A program made the translations under genes and the position numbers. From positions 37,697 to 101,696 of the forward strand of contig NZ_JASBRE010000022.1 in the NCBI RefSeq assembly GCF_029960815.1: a stretch of DNA of 64,000 nt, given 5' to 3'. Below the pieces are notes generated by a model. That model saw only the letters and a program-made list of their open reading frames with translations. It had not been told where the DNA came from and did no database searches. The DNA comes from Pseudomonas sp. AL03 (lineage in GTDB: Bacteria > Pseudomonadota > Gammaproteobacteria > Pseudomonadales > Pseudomonadaceae). Numbering within the stretch: position 1 is the first letter of the stretch; every line of letters starts with the position of its first letter. Positions 26,361 to 35,073 of this stretch are shown here, piece by piece.

Positions 26361-27245
26361 TCAATCGACCAGCTGATCGTTGAACCATTCCAGCATCTGC
26401 GCCACCGCCGGGCGCTCCAGCCTCACCCGCTCGCACACCAGCGCATATTGACCGAGCGCAGTCATGTTTGAGGTGAACGGCCGGACCAGGCGACCGCTGG
26501 CCAAATCCTCCTGCGCGGTCAAGTTGTCGCCCATGGCCACACCTTGGCCTTGAGCCGCTGCTTCCAGCGCCAAACCCGCGTGGGCGAAATACAGCTGCCG
26601 TTCGGGGCGCTGATCGCCGGCATGGCTGGTGAGCCAGGCGGTCCAGGTCTTGCCGTCCTGATCGTCGTGCAGCAGGCAATGACGCGTCAGATCCTTCGGG
26701 GTTTTCAACGTGCCCTGGTTGAACAGACCGGGGCTGCACACCGGGAAGAACTGCAACGCCGGCAAGGGCCGGACGAAGTACGCGCTGCTGTCCACCGGGC
26801 CGGTGCCGTAGGTGATCGCCAGATCGATGTCCTCGCCCGGCGCCGTGGCGTCGATCGGTTGTTCGTAGAGGTGCAAGGTGATGTGCGGATAGCGCGCGTA
26901 AAAATCAGTCAGGCGACTCATCAACCACTTTTGCGCCAACTCGGCAGTCACCGCCAGGCGCAACACCGCCAGCGATGATGGGTCACGCAGCTCATCGCAG
27001 GCCTCGCCGATCAGTTCGAAGGCCTGCTGCAAGCTTTGCATCAGGCGCCCGGCGGCCATCGTCGGGCGAATCTGCCGGCCTTCGCGGACGAACAGCGACA
27101 CGCCCAATTGCTCCTCGAGCTGCCGAATCTGATGACTGACCGCGCTGTCGGTGACGCACAACTCCGCCGCTGCCCGACCGAAGTGGGCGTGGCGGGCGGC
27201 GCATTCGAAGGTTCTGAGTGCGGCCAGGGAAGGCAGTCGTCGCAT
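26361..27245 (-). CDS. LysR family transcriptional regulator (GcvA-like)
   Basis: A 294-residue regulator. The N-terminal helix-turn-helix is LRTFECAARHAHFGRAAAEL, then CVTDSAVSHQIRQLEEQLGV. The effector domain follows from about residue 90 (LRLAVTAELAQKWLMSRLTD, PGEDIDLAITYGTG). RRLPSLAALRTFECAARH is typical of the GcvA/AmpR branch. The ATG at 27245 has GGAG eight bases before it; the frame is open 26 codons further but that part is not conserved. It is 100 bases upstream of aguA on the same strand, so it may regulate agmatine use. Confidence 0.9.
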   Translation of the reverse strand: MRRLPSLAALRTFECAARHAHFGRAAAELCVTDSAVSHQIRQLEEQLGVSLFVREGRQIRPTMAAGRLMQSLQQAFELIGEACDELRDPSSLAVLRLAVTAELAQKWLMSRLTDFYARYPHITLHLYEQPIDATAPGEDIDLAITYGTGPVDSSAYFVRPLPALQFFPVCSPGLFNQGTLKTPKDLTRHCLLHDDQDGKTWTAWLTSHAGDQRPERQLYFAHAGLALEAAAQGQGVAMGDNLTAQEDLASGRLVRPFTSNMTALGQYALVCERVRLERPAVAQMLEWFNDQLVD

Positions 27246-27306
27246 GGCAAAGGCTCCAATAGGAAGGCGCACATGCTGACCCGGCCATCGGTGGGCGTCC
27301 AGCGGG

Positions 27307-27359
27307 ACCGCGTTATCGTTCATCGTCGGATCGCCGCCCGGAGCAGGCTCGCTCCCACA
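27307..27359. repeat. REP-type repeat between LysR and GFA genes
   Basis: It contains CGTTATCGTTCATCG and GCAGGCTCGCTCCCACA and is related to the copy at the left edge of the window (38-80). It lies in the divergent gap between the LysR regulator and the GFA gene. Confidence 0.6.
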
Positions 27360-27429
27360 CTTGATCTTCAGTGTTCACAAAGCCGGTCTACGCTGTCTTG
27401 GGTAAGTTTCAGACCCGTCGGAGGTTCCC

Positions 27430-27918
27430 ATGCGGCTCGAAGGTTCCTGCCATTGCGGCGCGGTGTCGTTCAGTCTGACCAGCGCCCATCCCTATCCGTA
27501 CCAGCGTTGTTACTGCTCGATCTGCCGCAAGACCCAGGGCGGTGGCGGTTATTCGATCAACATCGATGGCGACGCTGGCAGCCTGAAGGTTCGCGGCCGC
27601 AAGCACATCGCGATTTATCATGCACGGCTCAAGAGCGACAGTGACAAACGCGCCCACCGCAGCACGGCCGAACGGCATTTCTGTTCGGTGTGTGGTTCGG
27701 GGTTGTGGCTGTTCAGTCCCGAATGGCCGGAGTTGATTCACCCGTTTGCCTCAGCCATCGACACGCCGTTGCCAGTGCCGCCGGAACTCACCCACGTGAT
27801 GCTCGGTTCGAAAGCGCCGTGGGTGGAGGTCAAGGCGCAGGCGGGTGATCGGCAGAGCGATGTCTGGCCGGATGAGTCCATCGCCGAGTGGCACGAGCGG
27901 TTGGATTTGAAGGGTTGA
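27430..27918 (+). CDS. GFA family zinc-binding protein
   Basis: A 162-residue protein of the glutathione-dependent formaldehyde-activating (GFA/CENP-V) family. The zinc cysteines are visible: CHCG near the N-terminus, RCYCSICRKTQGGGGYSI, and HFCSVCGSGLWLF. True formaldehyde-glutathione synthase activity of this family is doubtful, so only the fold is assigned. It runs toward miaE, with the two stop codons 16 bases apart. Confidence 0.85.
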   Translation: MRLEGSCHCGAVSFSLTSAHPYPYQRCYCSICRKTQGGGGYSINIDGDAGSLKVRGRKHIAIYHARLKSDSDKRAHRSTAERHFCSVCGSGLWLFSPEWPELIHPFASAIDTPLPVPPELTHVMLGSKAPWVEVKAQAGDRQSDVWPDESIAEWHERLDLKG

Positions 27919-27933
27919 CCGCGGCCGTGACCG

Positions 27934-28542
27934 TCAGGCCGCGGCGGGCACACCGCTGTGGAAACGAAACTCCACGTCCGGCGACTCGATCAGCTCCTGC
28001 TCGGCGGCGCGGACCTTGTCGATCACTAGGGCGATGTCCTTGGCGTCACCGTACTGGTAGGCCAGTTTCAGGTAACCCTGGAAATGCCGGGCCTCGCTTT
28101 TCAGCAGGCCGAAGTAGAACTTGCCCAACTCTTCGTCCAGATGCGGCACCAGCGCCTCGAAACGCTCGCAGCTGCGGGCTTCGATAAAAGCACCGACCAC
28201 CAGGGTGTCCACCAGTTTGACCGGCTCATGGCTGCGCACCACTTTGCGCAGGCCTGACGCGTATCGCCCGGCGGACAGCTGACGCAGCTCGATCTTGCGC
28301 TTTTTCATCAGGCGCATGACCTGTTCGTGGTGCACCAGTTCTTCCCGGGCCAGGCGCGACATCAGGTTGATCAAATCGACGTGGGAGTGATACTTGGCAA
28401 TCAGGCTCAATGCCGTGCTGGCTGCCTTGAATTCGCAGTTTTTATGATCGATCAGCAGGGTTTCCTGATCGGCCAACGCGGCCTGAACCCAGCCATCGGG
28501 GGTACGGCAGCCGAGGAACTCGTGAATTTCGGGAAGGATCAT
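27934..28542 (-). CDS. miaE: tRNA-(ms2io6A) hydroxylase
   Basis: Non-haem di-iron monooxygenase that hydroxylates the isopentenyl group of 2-methylthio-N6-isopentenyladenosine at tRNA position 37. The 202 residues carry the four-helix ferritin-like iron ligands: HKNCEFKAAS, EELVHHEQV, EARSCERFEAL and SEARHFQGYL. The ATG at 28542 matches the family start (MILPEIHEFLGCRTPDGW). A TTG 13 codons upstream is in frame but unlikely. Confidence 0.93.
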   Translation of the reverse strand: MILPEIHEFLGCRTPDGWVQAALADQETLLIDHKNCEFKAASTALSLIAKYHSHVDLINLMSRLAREELVHHEQVMRLMKKRKIELRQLSAGRYASGLRKVVRSHEPVKLVDTLVVGAFIEARSCERFEALVPHLDEELGKFYFGLLKSEARHFQGYLKLAYQYGDAKDIALVIDKVRAAEQELIESPDVEFRFHSGVPAAA

Positions 28543-28701
28543 GGGGCTCACGGATAAGAGGTTCAAATCGAAGGGCGCCAATTATACCGGCCTGCCGGCA
28601 GACCACCAGTCGCGACCGTTGATATGCATCAAGTCCCGAAAGCGCGGCGAGCAACTATAGTTGTCCAACGCAATATTTTTTACTTCCTGGAGATCCCGAT
28701 C

Positions 28702-29565
28702 ATGCAAGCCATTCGCAGCATCCTGGTGGTCATCGAACCCGAACACTCGGAAAGCCTGGCGCTTAAGCGGGCCAAGCTGATTGCTGGCGTGACCCAAGCG
28801 CATCTGCATCTGCTGGTCTGCGACCGCAAGCATGACCACAGCGGCATGTTGGGCGTGCTCAAGGCCGCGCTGCTGGAGGATGGCTACAGCGTCACCACCG
28901 AGCAGGCCTGGAACGAAAGCCTGCACGAAACCATCGTCGATGTGCAGCAGGCTGAAGGTTGCGGGCTGGTGGTCAAACAGCATTACCCCGACAGCCCGCT
29001 GAAAAAAGCCCTCCTCACTCCGGCAGACTGGAAACTGCTGCGTTACTGCCCGACGCCGGTGCTGCTGGTCAAAACCTCGAAACCCTGGTCGGGCGGGGTC
29101 ATTCTCGCGGCGATCGACGTCGGTAATACCGATGGCGAACACCGTACGCTGCACGCTGCCATCATCGATCATGGCTATGACATCGCCAGCCTGGCCAAGG
29201 CTCACCTGCATGTGATCAGCGCCCATCCATCACCGATGCTGTCGTCAGCCGACCCGACGTTGCAGCTCAGCGAAACCATCGAGGCGCGCTATCGCGAACA
29301 GTGCAAGGCCTTTCAGGCCGAATTCGACATCGACGACGACCACCTGCATATCGCCGAAGGCCCGGCGGATGTGTTGATTCCGTACATGGCCCACAAGCTG
29401 CAGGCGTCAGTGACCGTGATCGGTACGGTCGCGCGGTCCGGGTTGTCGGGGGCGTTGATCGGTAATACGGCGGAAGTGGTACTGGATGCGGTGGAGAGCG
29501 ATGTGCTGGTGCTGAAACCGGATACGATCATGGATCATCTGGAGGAGATTGTGACCCAGCACTAG
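28702..29565 (+). CDS. universal stress protein, tandem UspA domains (UspE-like)
   Basis: A 287-residue cytoplasmic protein with two UspA domains. The first starts at IRSILVVIEPEHSESLALKR; the second at GGVILAAIDVGNTDGEHRTL. The second has the ATP-type loop near GTVARSGLSGALIGNTAEVV followed by SDVLVLKP. GGAG precedes the ATG at 28702. Members accumulate in stationary phase and stress, often under anaerobic control in Pseudomonas. The gene is monocistronic, ending in a long hairpin. Confidence 0.9.
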   Translation: MQAIRSILVVIEPEHSESLALKRAKLIAGVTQAHLHLLVCDRKHDHSGMLGVLKAALLEDGYSVTTEQAWNESLHETIVDVQQAEGCGLVVKQHYPDSPLKKALLTPADWKLLRYCPTPVLLVKTSKPWSGGVILAAIDVGNTDGEHRTLHAAIIDHGYDIASLAKAHLHVISAHPSPMLSSADPTLQLSETIEARYREQCKAFQAEFDIDDDHLHIAEGPADVLIPYMAHKLQASVTVIGTVARSGLSGALIGNTAEVVLDAVESDVLVLKPDTIMDHLEEIVTQH

Positions 29566-29571
29566 AGAAGA

Positions 29572-29652
29572 TCAAAAGATCGCAGGCTTCGCCAGCGCCT
29601 ACATGGGAATGTGTTCAACCTGTAGGCGTTGGCGAAGCCTGCGATCTTTTGA
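29572..29652. terminator. long bidirectional hairpin between usp and DUF1289 genes
   Basis: Two 32-base arms (29572-29603 and 29621-29652) pair with a single G-T difference around a 17-base loop. The outer ends are TCAAAAGATC and GATCTTTTGA. The inner part contains the GGCTTCGCCA core of the REP family of 3801-3937. It lies between two convergent genes and probably terminates both. Confidence 0.75.
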
Positions 29653-29661
29653 CTTTAAAAA

Positions 29662-30132
29662 TCAGGCGCCGAAGGCGTCCCTGAGGAAGCCTGGCGCGAT
29701 GTAGCGCTGGTAATGCGCCTCTGACAGCAAAAAGAATTCCCGATCAATGGCGTCCCGTAATTCGGGCAGGTTCCAGTCGCGAAACTCTGGCATCAGCACC
29801 ATTCCGTAGGCTTCCAGATTGTTGATGACCCGCGCGCCCCGGGCGATCAACTGATACGCCCAGCAATATTCCGACTGATGCGGCACAAAGCGGATCTTGC
29901 GCTGCTCCAGCTGCAGTCGCAGTCGCTGGGGATCGAAAATTTCCAGCTTGCTGGCCATCACCTGGGACAGCAGTTGCTCAAGACGCAGCCACACCGCGCG
30001 CTTCTCTTCCTCGTTGTAACCATTCCAGTTGATCACTTCATGGTGGAAACGCTTGCAGCCACGGCACACCAAATCACCGTAAACAGTGGAGCAGAGGCCG
30101 ACGCAGGGGGTCTTGATGGTCTGATTGGGCAT
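29662..30132 (-). CDS. DUF1289 domain protein
   Basis: A 156-residue protein of unknown function. The N-terminus has the DUF1289 cysteine pattern (TPCVGLCSTVYGDLVCRGCK) followed by RFHHEVINWNGYNEEEKRAV, suggesting a metal or iron-sulfur site. The rest is a helical, charged region without a recognised domain. The ATG at 30132 gives the family start (MPNQTIKTPC). It is divergent from acnB with a long gap between. Confidence 0.85.
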   Translation of the reverse strand: MPNQTIKTPCVGLCSTVYGDLVCRGCKRFHHEVINWNGYNEEEKRAVWLRLEQLLSQVMASKLEIFDPQRLRLQLEQRKIRFVPHQSEYCWAYQLIARGARVINNLEAYGMVLMPEFRDWNLPELRDAIDREFFLLSEAHYQRYIAPGFLRDAFGA

Positions 30133-30219
30133 AGTCAGGGAGAACACGGGAAAGCAGAACAGGTCGGCATGTTAGCCCTTTGTCTAACATTGATCACCCC
30201 TCAATCTTGAGGGTCTAAC

Positions 30220-30248
30220 TTACCTTTAATTTTTTTTTGCCGTAGAAT
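30220..30248 (+). promoter_or_regulatory. acnB: candidate acnB promoter
   Basis: A -10 TAGAAT at 30243-30248 lies 17 bases after a weak -35 TTACCT at 30220-30225, with a T-rich spacer. Transcription would start near 30255, giving a leader of about 285 bases that contains the whole folded element at 30280-30420. Motif reading only. Confidence 0.4.
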
Positions 30249-30279
30249 CAGCCAGCCTTTTAAGGCGCCAATGTCCGTT

Positions 30280-30420
30280 AGAAGCTGTTTTCAAAGCGTC
30301 ACGAGCACAGTCGTTCCTTCAGAGCGGAGTTGGCGAAGGGTTTTTCCAGCGGGGAAAAGCTCTACGCCAACCCTCATCAGCTCCCCGTTCTGCAGGCGTA
30401 AAACTTTGAAAGCAGCTTCT
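30280..30420 (+). ncRNA. structured 5' leader of acnB (candidate cis-regulatory RNA)
   Basis: The outer stem pairs AGAAGCTGTTTTCAAAG (30280-30296) with CTTTGAAAGCAGCTTCT (30404-30420): 17 pairs including one G-U. Inside, GTTGGCG (30329-30335) pairs with CGCCAAC (30365-30371), and within that TTTTCC (30342-30347) pairs with GGAAAA (30353-30358). The nested layout in a non-coding gap before acnB suggests a folded leader RNA or a small RNA. I do not recognise it as a known riboswitch. The remaining 120 bases to the GTG contain shorter hairpins (GTCCCGG...TTGGGAC). Confidence 0.5.
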
Positions 30421-30540
30421 GTAAGGAATTGCCGGTAATTCTGGCTAAGTGGCCCACAACGCCACGCAGCGCATGAGTACGGCAATTTCGGGATGAGCGT
30501 CCCGGACACCCATTTGGGACCACTGATGAGGGTAATAACT

Positions 30541-33150
30541 GTGCTTGAAGCCTACCGCAAACATATCGAAGAGCGTGCAGCACTGGGTATCGTTCCCCAG
30601 CCGCTTAACGCCGAACAAACTGCAGGCCTGGTCGAGCTGCTGAAGAATCCCCCGGCTGGCGAAGAAGCTTTCCTCGTTGACCTGATCACCCATCGCGTTC
30701 CGCCAGGTGTGGACGAAGCTGCCTATGTTAAGGCCGGTTTCCTCTCTGCCCTCGCTAAAGGCGAATCAAAATCCCCTCTGATCGACAAGAAGCGTGCTGT
30801 TGAACTGCTCGGTACCATGCAGGGCGGCTACAACATCGTGACCCTGGTTGACCTGCTCGACAGCGCCGAACTGGCCCCGGTCGCTGCCGAAGAACTCAAG
30901 CACACCCTGCTGATGTTCGATGCCTTCCACGACGTCGCTGAAAAAGCCAAAAACGGTAACGTTCACGCCAAAGGCGTGCTGCAATCCTGGGCCGACGGCG
31001 AGTGGTTCCAGAACCGCCCTACCCTGGCCGACAAGATCAGCCTGCGCGTGTTCAAGGTCACCGGCGAAACCAACACCGACGACCTGTCCCCTGCCCCGGA
31101 CGCCTGGTCCCGCCCGGACATCCCGCTGCACGCCCTGGCCATGCTGAAAATGGCCCGTGAAGGCATCGAGCCTGACGCCCAAGGCGTGACTGGCCCGATG
31201 AAGCAGATCGAAGAAATGCGCAACTCCGGTTTCCCAATCGCCTACGTCGGTGACGTGGTCGGTACCGGTTCGTCGCGTAAATCGGCGACCAACTCGGTGC
31301 TGTGGTTCTTCGGCGACGACATTCCTCACGTCCCGAACAAGCGTGCTGGCGGTTTCTGCTTCGGCAGCAAAATCGCCCCGATCTTCTACAACACCATGGA
31401 AGATGCCGGCGCACTGCCGATCGAATTCGACGTGACCAACATGAACATGGGCGACGTGATCGACCTGTATCCGCATGCTGGCAAAGTCTGCAAACACGGC
31501 ACTGACGAAGTCCTGACCACCTTCGAAATGAAGACTCCGGTTCTGTTGGACGAAGTTCGTGCCGGCGGTCGTATTCCGCTGATCATCGGTCGCGGCCTGA
31601 CCGACAAGGCCCGTGCCGAGCTGGGCCTGGGCCCTACCGATCTGTTCAAACTGCCTGAAGCACCTGTCGACACCGGCAAGGGTTTCACCCTGGCACAGAA
31701 AATGGTCGGCAAGGCTTGCGGCCTGCCAGAAGGCAAAGGCGTTCGTCCAGGCACCTACTGCGAACCGAAAATGACCACCGTCGGTTCCCAGGACACCACC
31801 GGTCCCATGACCCGTGACGAACTGAAAGACCTGGCGTGCCTGGGCTTCTCGACCGATCTGGTGATGCAGTCCTTCTGCCACACCGCGGCTTATCCAAAGC
31901 CGATCGACGTGACCACTCACCACACCCTGCCAGACTTCATCATGACCCGCGGCGGCGTTTCCCTGCGTCCGGGCGACGGCATCATCCACAGCTGGCTGAA
32001 CCGTATGCTGCTGCCGGACACCGTCGGTACCGGTGGTGACTCCCACACCCGTTTCCCGATGGGCATTTCGTTCCCGGCCGGTTCCGGTCTGGTTGCGTTC
32101 GCTGCGGCCACCGGCGTTATGCCGCTGGACATGCCGGAATCGATCCTGGTGCGCTTCAAAGGCAAAATGCAACCGGGCGTCACCCTGCGCGACCTGGTTC
32201 ACGCCATTCCTTACTTCGCGATTCAGGCTGGCCTGCTGACCGTCGAGAAGAAAGGCAAGAAGAACGCCTTCTCCGGCCGCATTCTGGAAATCGAAGGCTT
32301 GGACAATCTGAGCATCGAACAGGCTTTCGAGCTGTCCGACGCCTCGGCTGAACGTTCGGCTGCCGGTTGCACCATCAAACTGTCGAAAGACTCGATCACC
32401 GAGTACCTGAACTCCAACATCACCCTGCTGCGCTGGATGATCGGCGAAGGCTACGGCGATGCTCGTACCCTGGAACGTCGCGCTCAAGCGATGGAAGCCT
32501 GGGTTGCCAACCCTGAGCTGATGGTTGCCGATGCTGACGCCGAGTACGCTGAAATCATCGAAATCGACCTGGCCGACATCAAAGAGCCTGTGCTCTGCGC
32601 GCCAAACGATCCGGACGACGCCCGTCTGCTGTCCAGCGTTGCTGGCGAGAAGATCGACGAAGTGTTCATCGGTTCGTGCATGACCAACATCGGTCACTTC
32701 CGCGCTGCCGGCAAGTTGCTGGATCAGGTCAAGGGTCAGCTTCCAACCCGTCTGTGGCTGTCGCCGCCGACCAAAATGGACGCTCACCAGCTGACCGAAG
32801 AAGGCTACTACGGCATCTACGGCAAGGCCGGCGCTCGCATGGAAATGCCAGGCTGCTCGCTGTGCATGGGTAACCAGGCACGTGTAGAGCCGAACTCGAC
32901 AGTTGTGTCGACTTCGACCCGTAACTTCCCGAACCGTCTGGGTGACGGCGCGAACGTCTACCTGGCTTCGGCTGAGCTGGCGTCTGTTGCTTCCATCCTG
33001 GGTCGCTTGCCGACCGTCGAGGAGTACATGGAATACGCTGGCAAGATCGACAGCATGGCGGCCGATGTTTACCGCTACCTGTCCTTCGACCAGATCGCCG
33101 AGTTCCGTGAAGCTGCTGCGAACGCCAACATCCCGGTCGTTCAAGCCTAA
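30541..33150 (+). CDS. acnB: bifunctional aconitate hydratase 2/2-methylisocitrate dehydratase
   Basis: Main TCA-cycle aconitase, converting citrate to isocitrate; it can also dehydrate 2-methylisocitrate. 869 residues, the usual Pseudomonas AcnB length when started at the GTG at 30541 (VLEAYRKHIEER), with GAGG upstream. Domain order is AcnB type: HEAT-like N-terminus to about residue 160, swivel domain, then the catalytic domains with TVGSQDTTGPMTRDEL, GTGGDSHTRFPMG and the 4Fe-4S cysteines in FCHTAAYPKP and PGCSLCMGNQAR. From known biology, apo-AcnB can bind mRNA and acnB is an iron-regulated small-RNA target in Pseudomonas; a long folded leader precedes this gene. Confidence 0.97.
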   Translation: MLEAYRKHIEERAALGIVPQPLNAEQTAGLVELLKNPPAGEEAFLVDLITHRVPPGVDEAAYVKAGFLSALAKGESKSPLIDKKRAVELLGTMQGGYNIVTLVDLLDSAELAPVAAEELKHTLLMFDAFHDVAEKAKNGNVHAKGVLQSWADGEWFQNRPTLADKISLRVFKVTGETNTDDLSPAPDAWSRPDIPLHALAMLKMAREGIEPDAQGVTGPMKQIEEMRNSGFPIAYVGDVVGTGSSRKSATNSVLWFFGDDIPHVPNKRAGGFCFGSKIAPIFYNTMEDAGALPIEFDVTNMNMGDVIDLYPHAGKVCKHGTDEVLTTFEMKTPVLLDEVRAGGRIPLIIGRGLTDKARAELGLGPTDLFKLPEAPVDTGKGFTLAQKMVGKACGLPEGKGVRPGTYCEPKMTTVGSQDTTGPMTRDELKDLACLGFSTDLVMQSFCHTAAYPKPIDVTTHHTLPDFIMTRGGVSLRPGDGIIHSWLNRMLLPDTVGTGGDSHTRFPMGISFPAGSGLVAFAAATGVMPLDMPESILVRFKGKMQPGVTLRDLVHAIPYFAIQAGLLTVEKKGKKNAFSGRILEIEGLDNLSIEQAFELSDASAERSAAGCTIKLSKDSITEYLNSNITLLRWMIGEGYGDARTLERRAQAMEAWVANPELMVADADAEYAEIIEIDLADIKEPVLCAPNDPDDARLLSSVAGEKIDEVFIGSCMTNIGHFRAAGKLLDQVKGQLPTRLWLSPPTKMDAHQLTEEGYYGIYGKAGARMEMPGCSLCMGNQARVEPNSTVVSTSTRNFPNRLGDGANVYLASAELASVASILGRLPTVEEYMEYAGKIDSMAADVYRYLSFDQIAEFREAAANANIPVVQA

Positions 33151-33165
33151 CGCTGCAACGCCATG

Positions 33166-33203
33166 AAAAACGCCGCCCATCGTGAGATGTGCGGCGTTTT
33201 TTT
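33166..33203. terminator. bidirectional terminator between acnB and the SulP gene
   Basis: AAAAACGCCGC pairs with GCGGCGTTTTT around a loop of about 14 bases, with T runs on both sides. The stop codon of the convergent SulP gene (33202-33204) lies in the T tract, so the terminator is shared. Confidence 0.88.
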
Positions 33204-34878
33204 ATGCCTGCGAAAGGTGCCCGTTTGCCTGAAGCGCTTGTTGCACAGCGCCGTCGACGCTCAAGCCGCTGAGTATCACCTGCGCGAGTTCCTGCGGCGG
33301 CAACAGTGAGAGCACCGCTTTGGCCTCGTGCTTGAGCCGCGCCAGAATCAGCAGTTTGTCCTCGGCTCGCACGTGCATAAAGAACGCCTCCAGCGCCTCG
33401 ATGCTGGTGCCATCCAGGTTGGGAGACTCCTCCAGACTGAGAATTATTGTATGAATCGGTGGCTCTGCCTGTCGGGCCAGACGCAGTGCACCGCCCAGAA
33501 TGCGCTCCACGTTGGCAAAAAACAGCGCCTCGCTCGGTCTGACAATCAGCACACTGGGGATCTCGATGGCCTGGGGATGGCGCTGCACGTCGACAAAATC
33601 ATGGCCACCGCCCATTTGCCCTAGCACCTGAATATCCGCCGACGACATCTGTTTCAACATCAGCACCACGCTGATCACCACCGCCACCAACAAGCCGTCC
33701 AACACACCCAGTACCAGCACCGCCGCCACCGCACAGATCACCAATAGACGGTCGCGGCGCCAGATAAAGTACCGGCCCAAGGGCTGCAGGCTCAAGCCGC
33801 GCGCCAATGCATGAATGACAATGGCCGCCAGCACCGGCTCGGGGGTCAGGGCAATCCAGGGCAACACCGTCAACACGATGAGCAACACCACCCCCGCCGC
33901 TACCGCACCGGCCAGACGCGATCCTGCACCCGCGGCCTCATTGGCCGACGTCGCAGAGTAACCAGCGCCCGCCGGCATGCCATGGAACAGGCCCGACAGC
34001 ACATTGGCCGCACTGAGCGCCAGCAGATCGCGGTTCGAGGACACACGGTCGCCGTGCTTGAGCGCAAACGAGGTGATCGATCCGTAAGACTCGGCATACA
34101 GAATCATCACCATGGCAAACGCCAATTCTCCCAGGCGCAGCCAGTCGGTAAATGGCAATACGGGAAGACGAGGCACTTCCAGGCTCAGGTCGATCACGCC
34201 GATCAGTTTCACCCCATAGGCTGGCAAGTTCAGCCATTGGCCGGCCGCGATGCCGAGCGCCACCACCAGCAAGCCACCCGGCAAACGCCTGACCCGCGCG
34301 CACAGCCACAGCACCAGCAAGGACACGGCCGCCACAAGCGCGCCGACCCGGTTCCACTGCGGTAACTGCTCAAGCAGTTGCGGCACGAAACGGATCAGGT
34401 TGCCGTTGCTCAAGTGCACATCAACGATGCTCGCTACTTGCTTGAGGATGATCGTCATTGCCAGGCCGAAGGCAAAGCCTCGTAGCACCGGTTTGGCAAT
34501 AAACGACGTCACGCTGCCGAGCTTGAACAAACCGGCCAGCAGGAAAAACCCACCCGTCATCAGCACCAGACCAATCGCGAGGGTGATGCGCAGGCCCGAA
34601 TCACCATTGGCCAAAGTGGCTGTGGCGGCGGCCAGCACCGCCGCCGAAGACGACGTCGCAGAAACGATGGCAAAACGACTGGTGCCGAACAGCCCGTAGC
34701 ACAGCAGGCCGGCAAATAACGCAATCACACCCGCCTGAGGCGGCAACGCAGCAATGCTTGAATAGGCGACCGCCTCAGGTAACAACAAACCGGCAATCGA
34801 CAGCCCGGCCAACACATCCAGCCAACGGTTTGGCCTATCGGCAAGGGGTTGCGCCGATGCGCCGTGGGCTCGAGCCAT
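33202..34878 (-). CDS. SulP family inorganic anion transporter with STAS domain
   Basis: Inner-membrane transporter of 558 residues. The SulP signature is in the N-terminal third (DVLAGLSIAGLLLPEAVAYS, IAALPPQAGVIALFAGLL), with about ten to twelve hydrophobic helices. The cytoplasmic STAS domain follows from about residue 430, with the family core ILSLEESPNLDGTSIEALEA. Substrates of the family are sulfate, bicarbonate and other anions; the exact anion is not clear. GGAG precedes the ATG at 34878. Confidence 0.9.
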   Translation of the reverse strand: MARAHGASAQPLADRPNRWLDVLAGLSIAGLLLPEAVAYSSIAALPPQAGVIALFAGLLCYGLFGTSRFAIVSATSSSAAVLAAATATLANGDSGLRITLAIGLVLMTGGFFLLAGLFKLGSVTSFIAKPVLRGFAFGLAMTIILKQVASIVDVHLSNGNLIRFVPQLLEQLPQWNRVGALVAAVSLLVLWLCARVRRLPGGLLVVALGIAAGQWLNLPAYGVKLIGVIDLSLEVPRLPVLPFTDWLRLGELAFAMVMILYAESYGSITSFALKHGDRVSSNRDLLALSAANVLSGLFHGMPAGAGYSATSANEAAGAGSRLAGAVAAGVVLLIVLTVLPWIALTPEPVLAAIVIHALARGLSLQPLGRYFIWRRDRLLVICAVAAVLVLGVLDGLLVAVVISVVLMLKQMSSADIQVLGQMGGGHDFVDVQRHPQAIEIPSVLIVRPSEALFFANVERILGGALRLARQAEPPIHTIILSLEESPNLDGTSIEALEAFFMHVRAEDKLLILARLKHEAKAVLSLLPPQELAQVILSGLSVDGAVQQALQANGHLSQA

Positions 34879-35018
34879 GAAGCGTCTCCAGAGTAAGATT
34901 GACGGGCCGGGGCAACTCCCCGGCAAACGCTCTACGACGAGCTAATGCAGCCTCAAGCTTAGTCGCTAATCCCCACGGGATGAGTGTACTGGGTCAGGTG
35001 CCGAGCTTTACGCCAGGC

Positions 35019-35061
35019 AAAAAAAAACGGCCGCACTGTGCGGTATGCACAGTGCGGCCGT
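35019..35061 (-). terminator. rho-independent terminator of the serine/threonine transporter gene
   Basis: A perfect 15-base stem, ACGGCCGCACTGTGC (35027-35041) with its complement (35047-35061), and a five-base loop. Read on the minus strand it is followed by a run of eight T. It starts 13 bases after the stop codon of the transporter gene. Confidence 0.92.
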
Positions 35062-35073
35062 TGTTTTGCCCAA

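Noticed and set aside
30766..33180. 804-codon open frame antisense to acnB
   Set aside because: It mirrors the third-position GC bias of acnB, shows no domain and no ribosome-binding site, and AcnB on the other strand is unmistakable.
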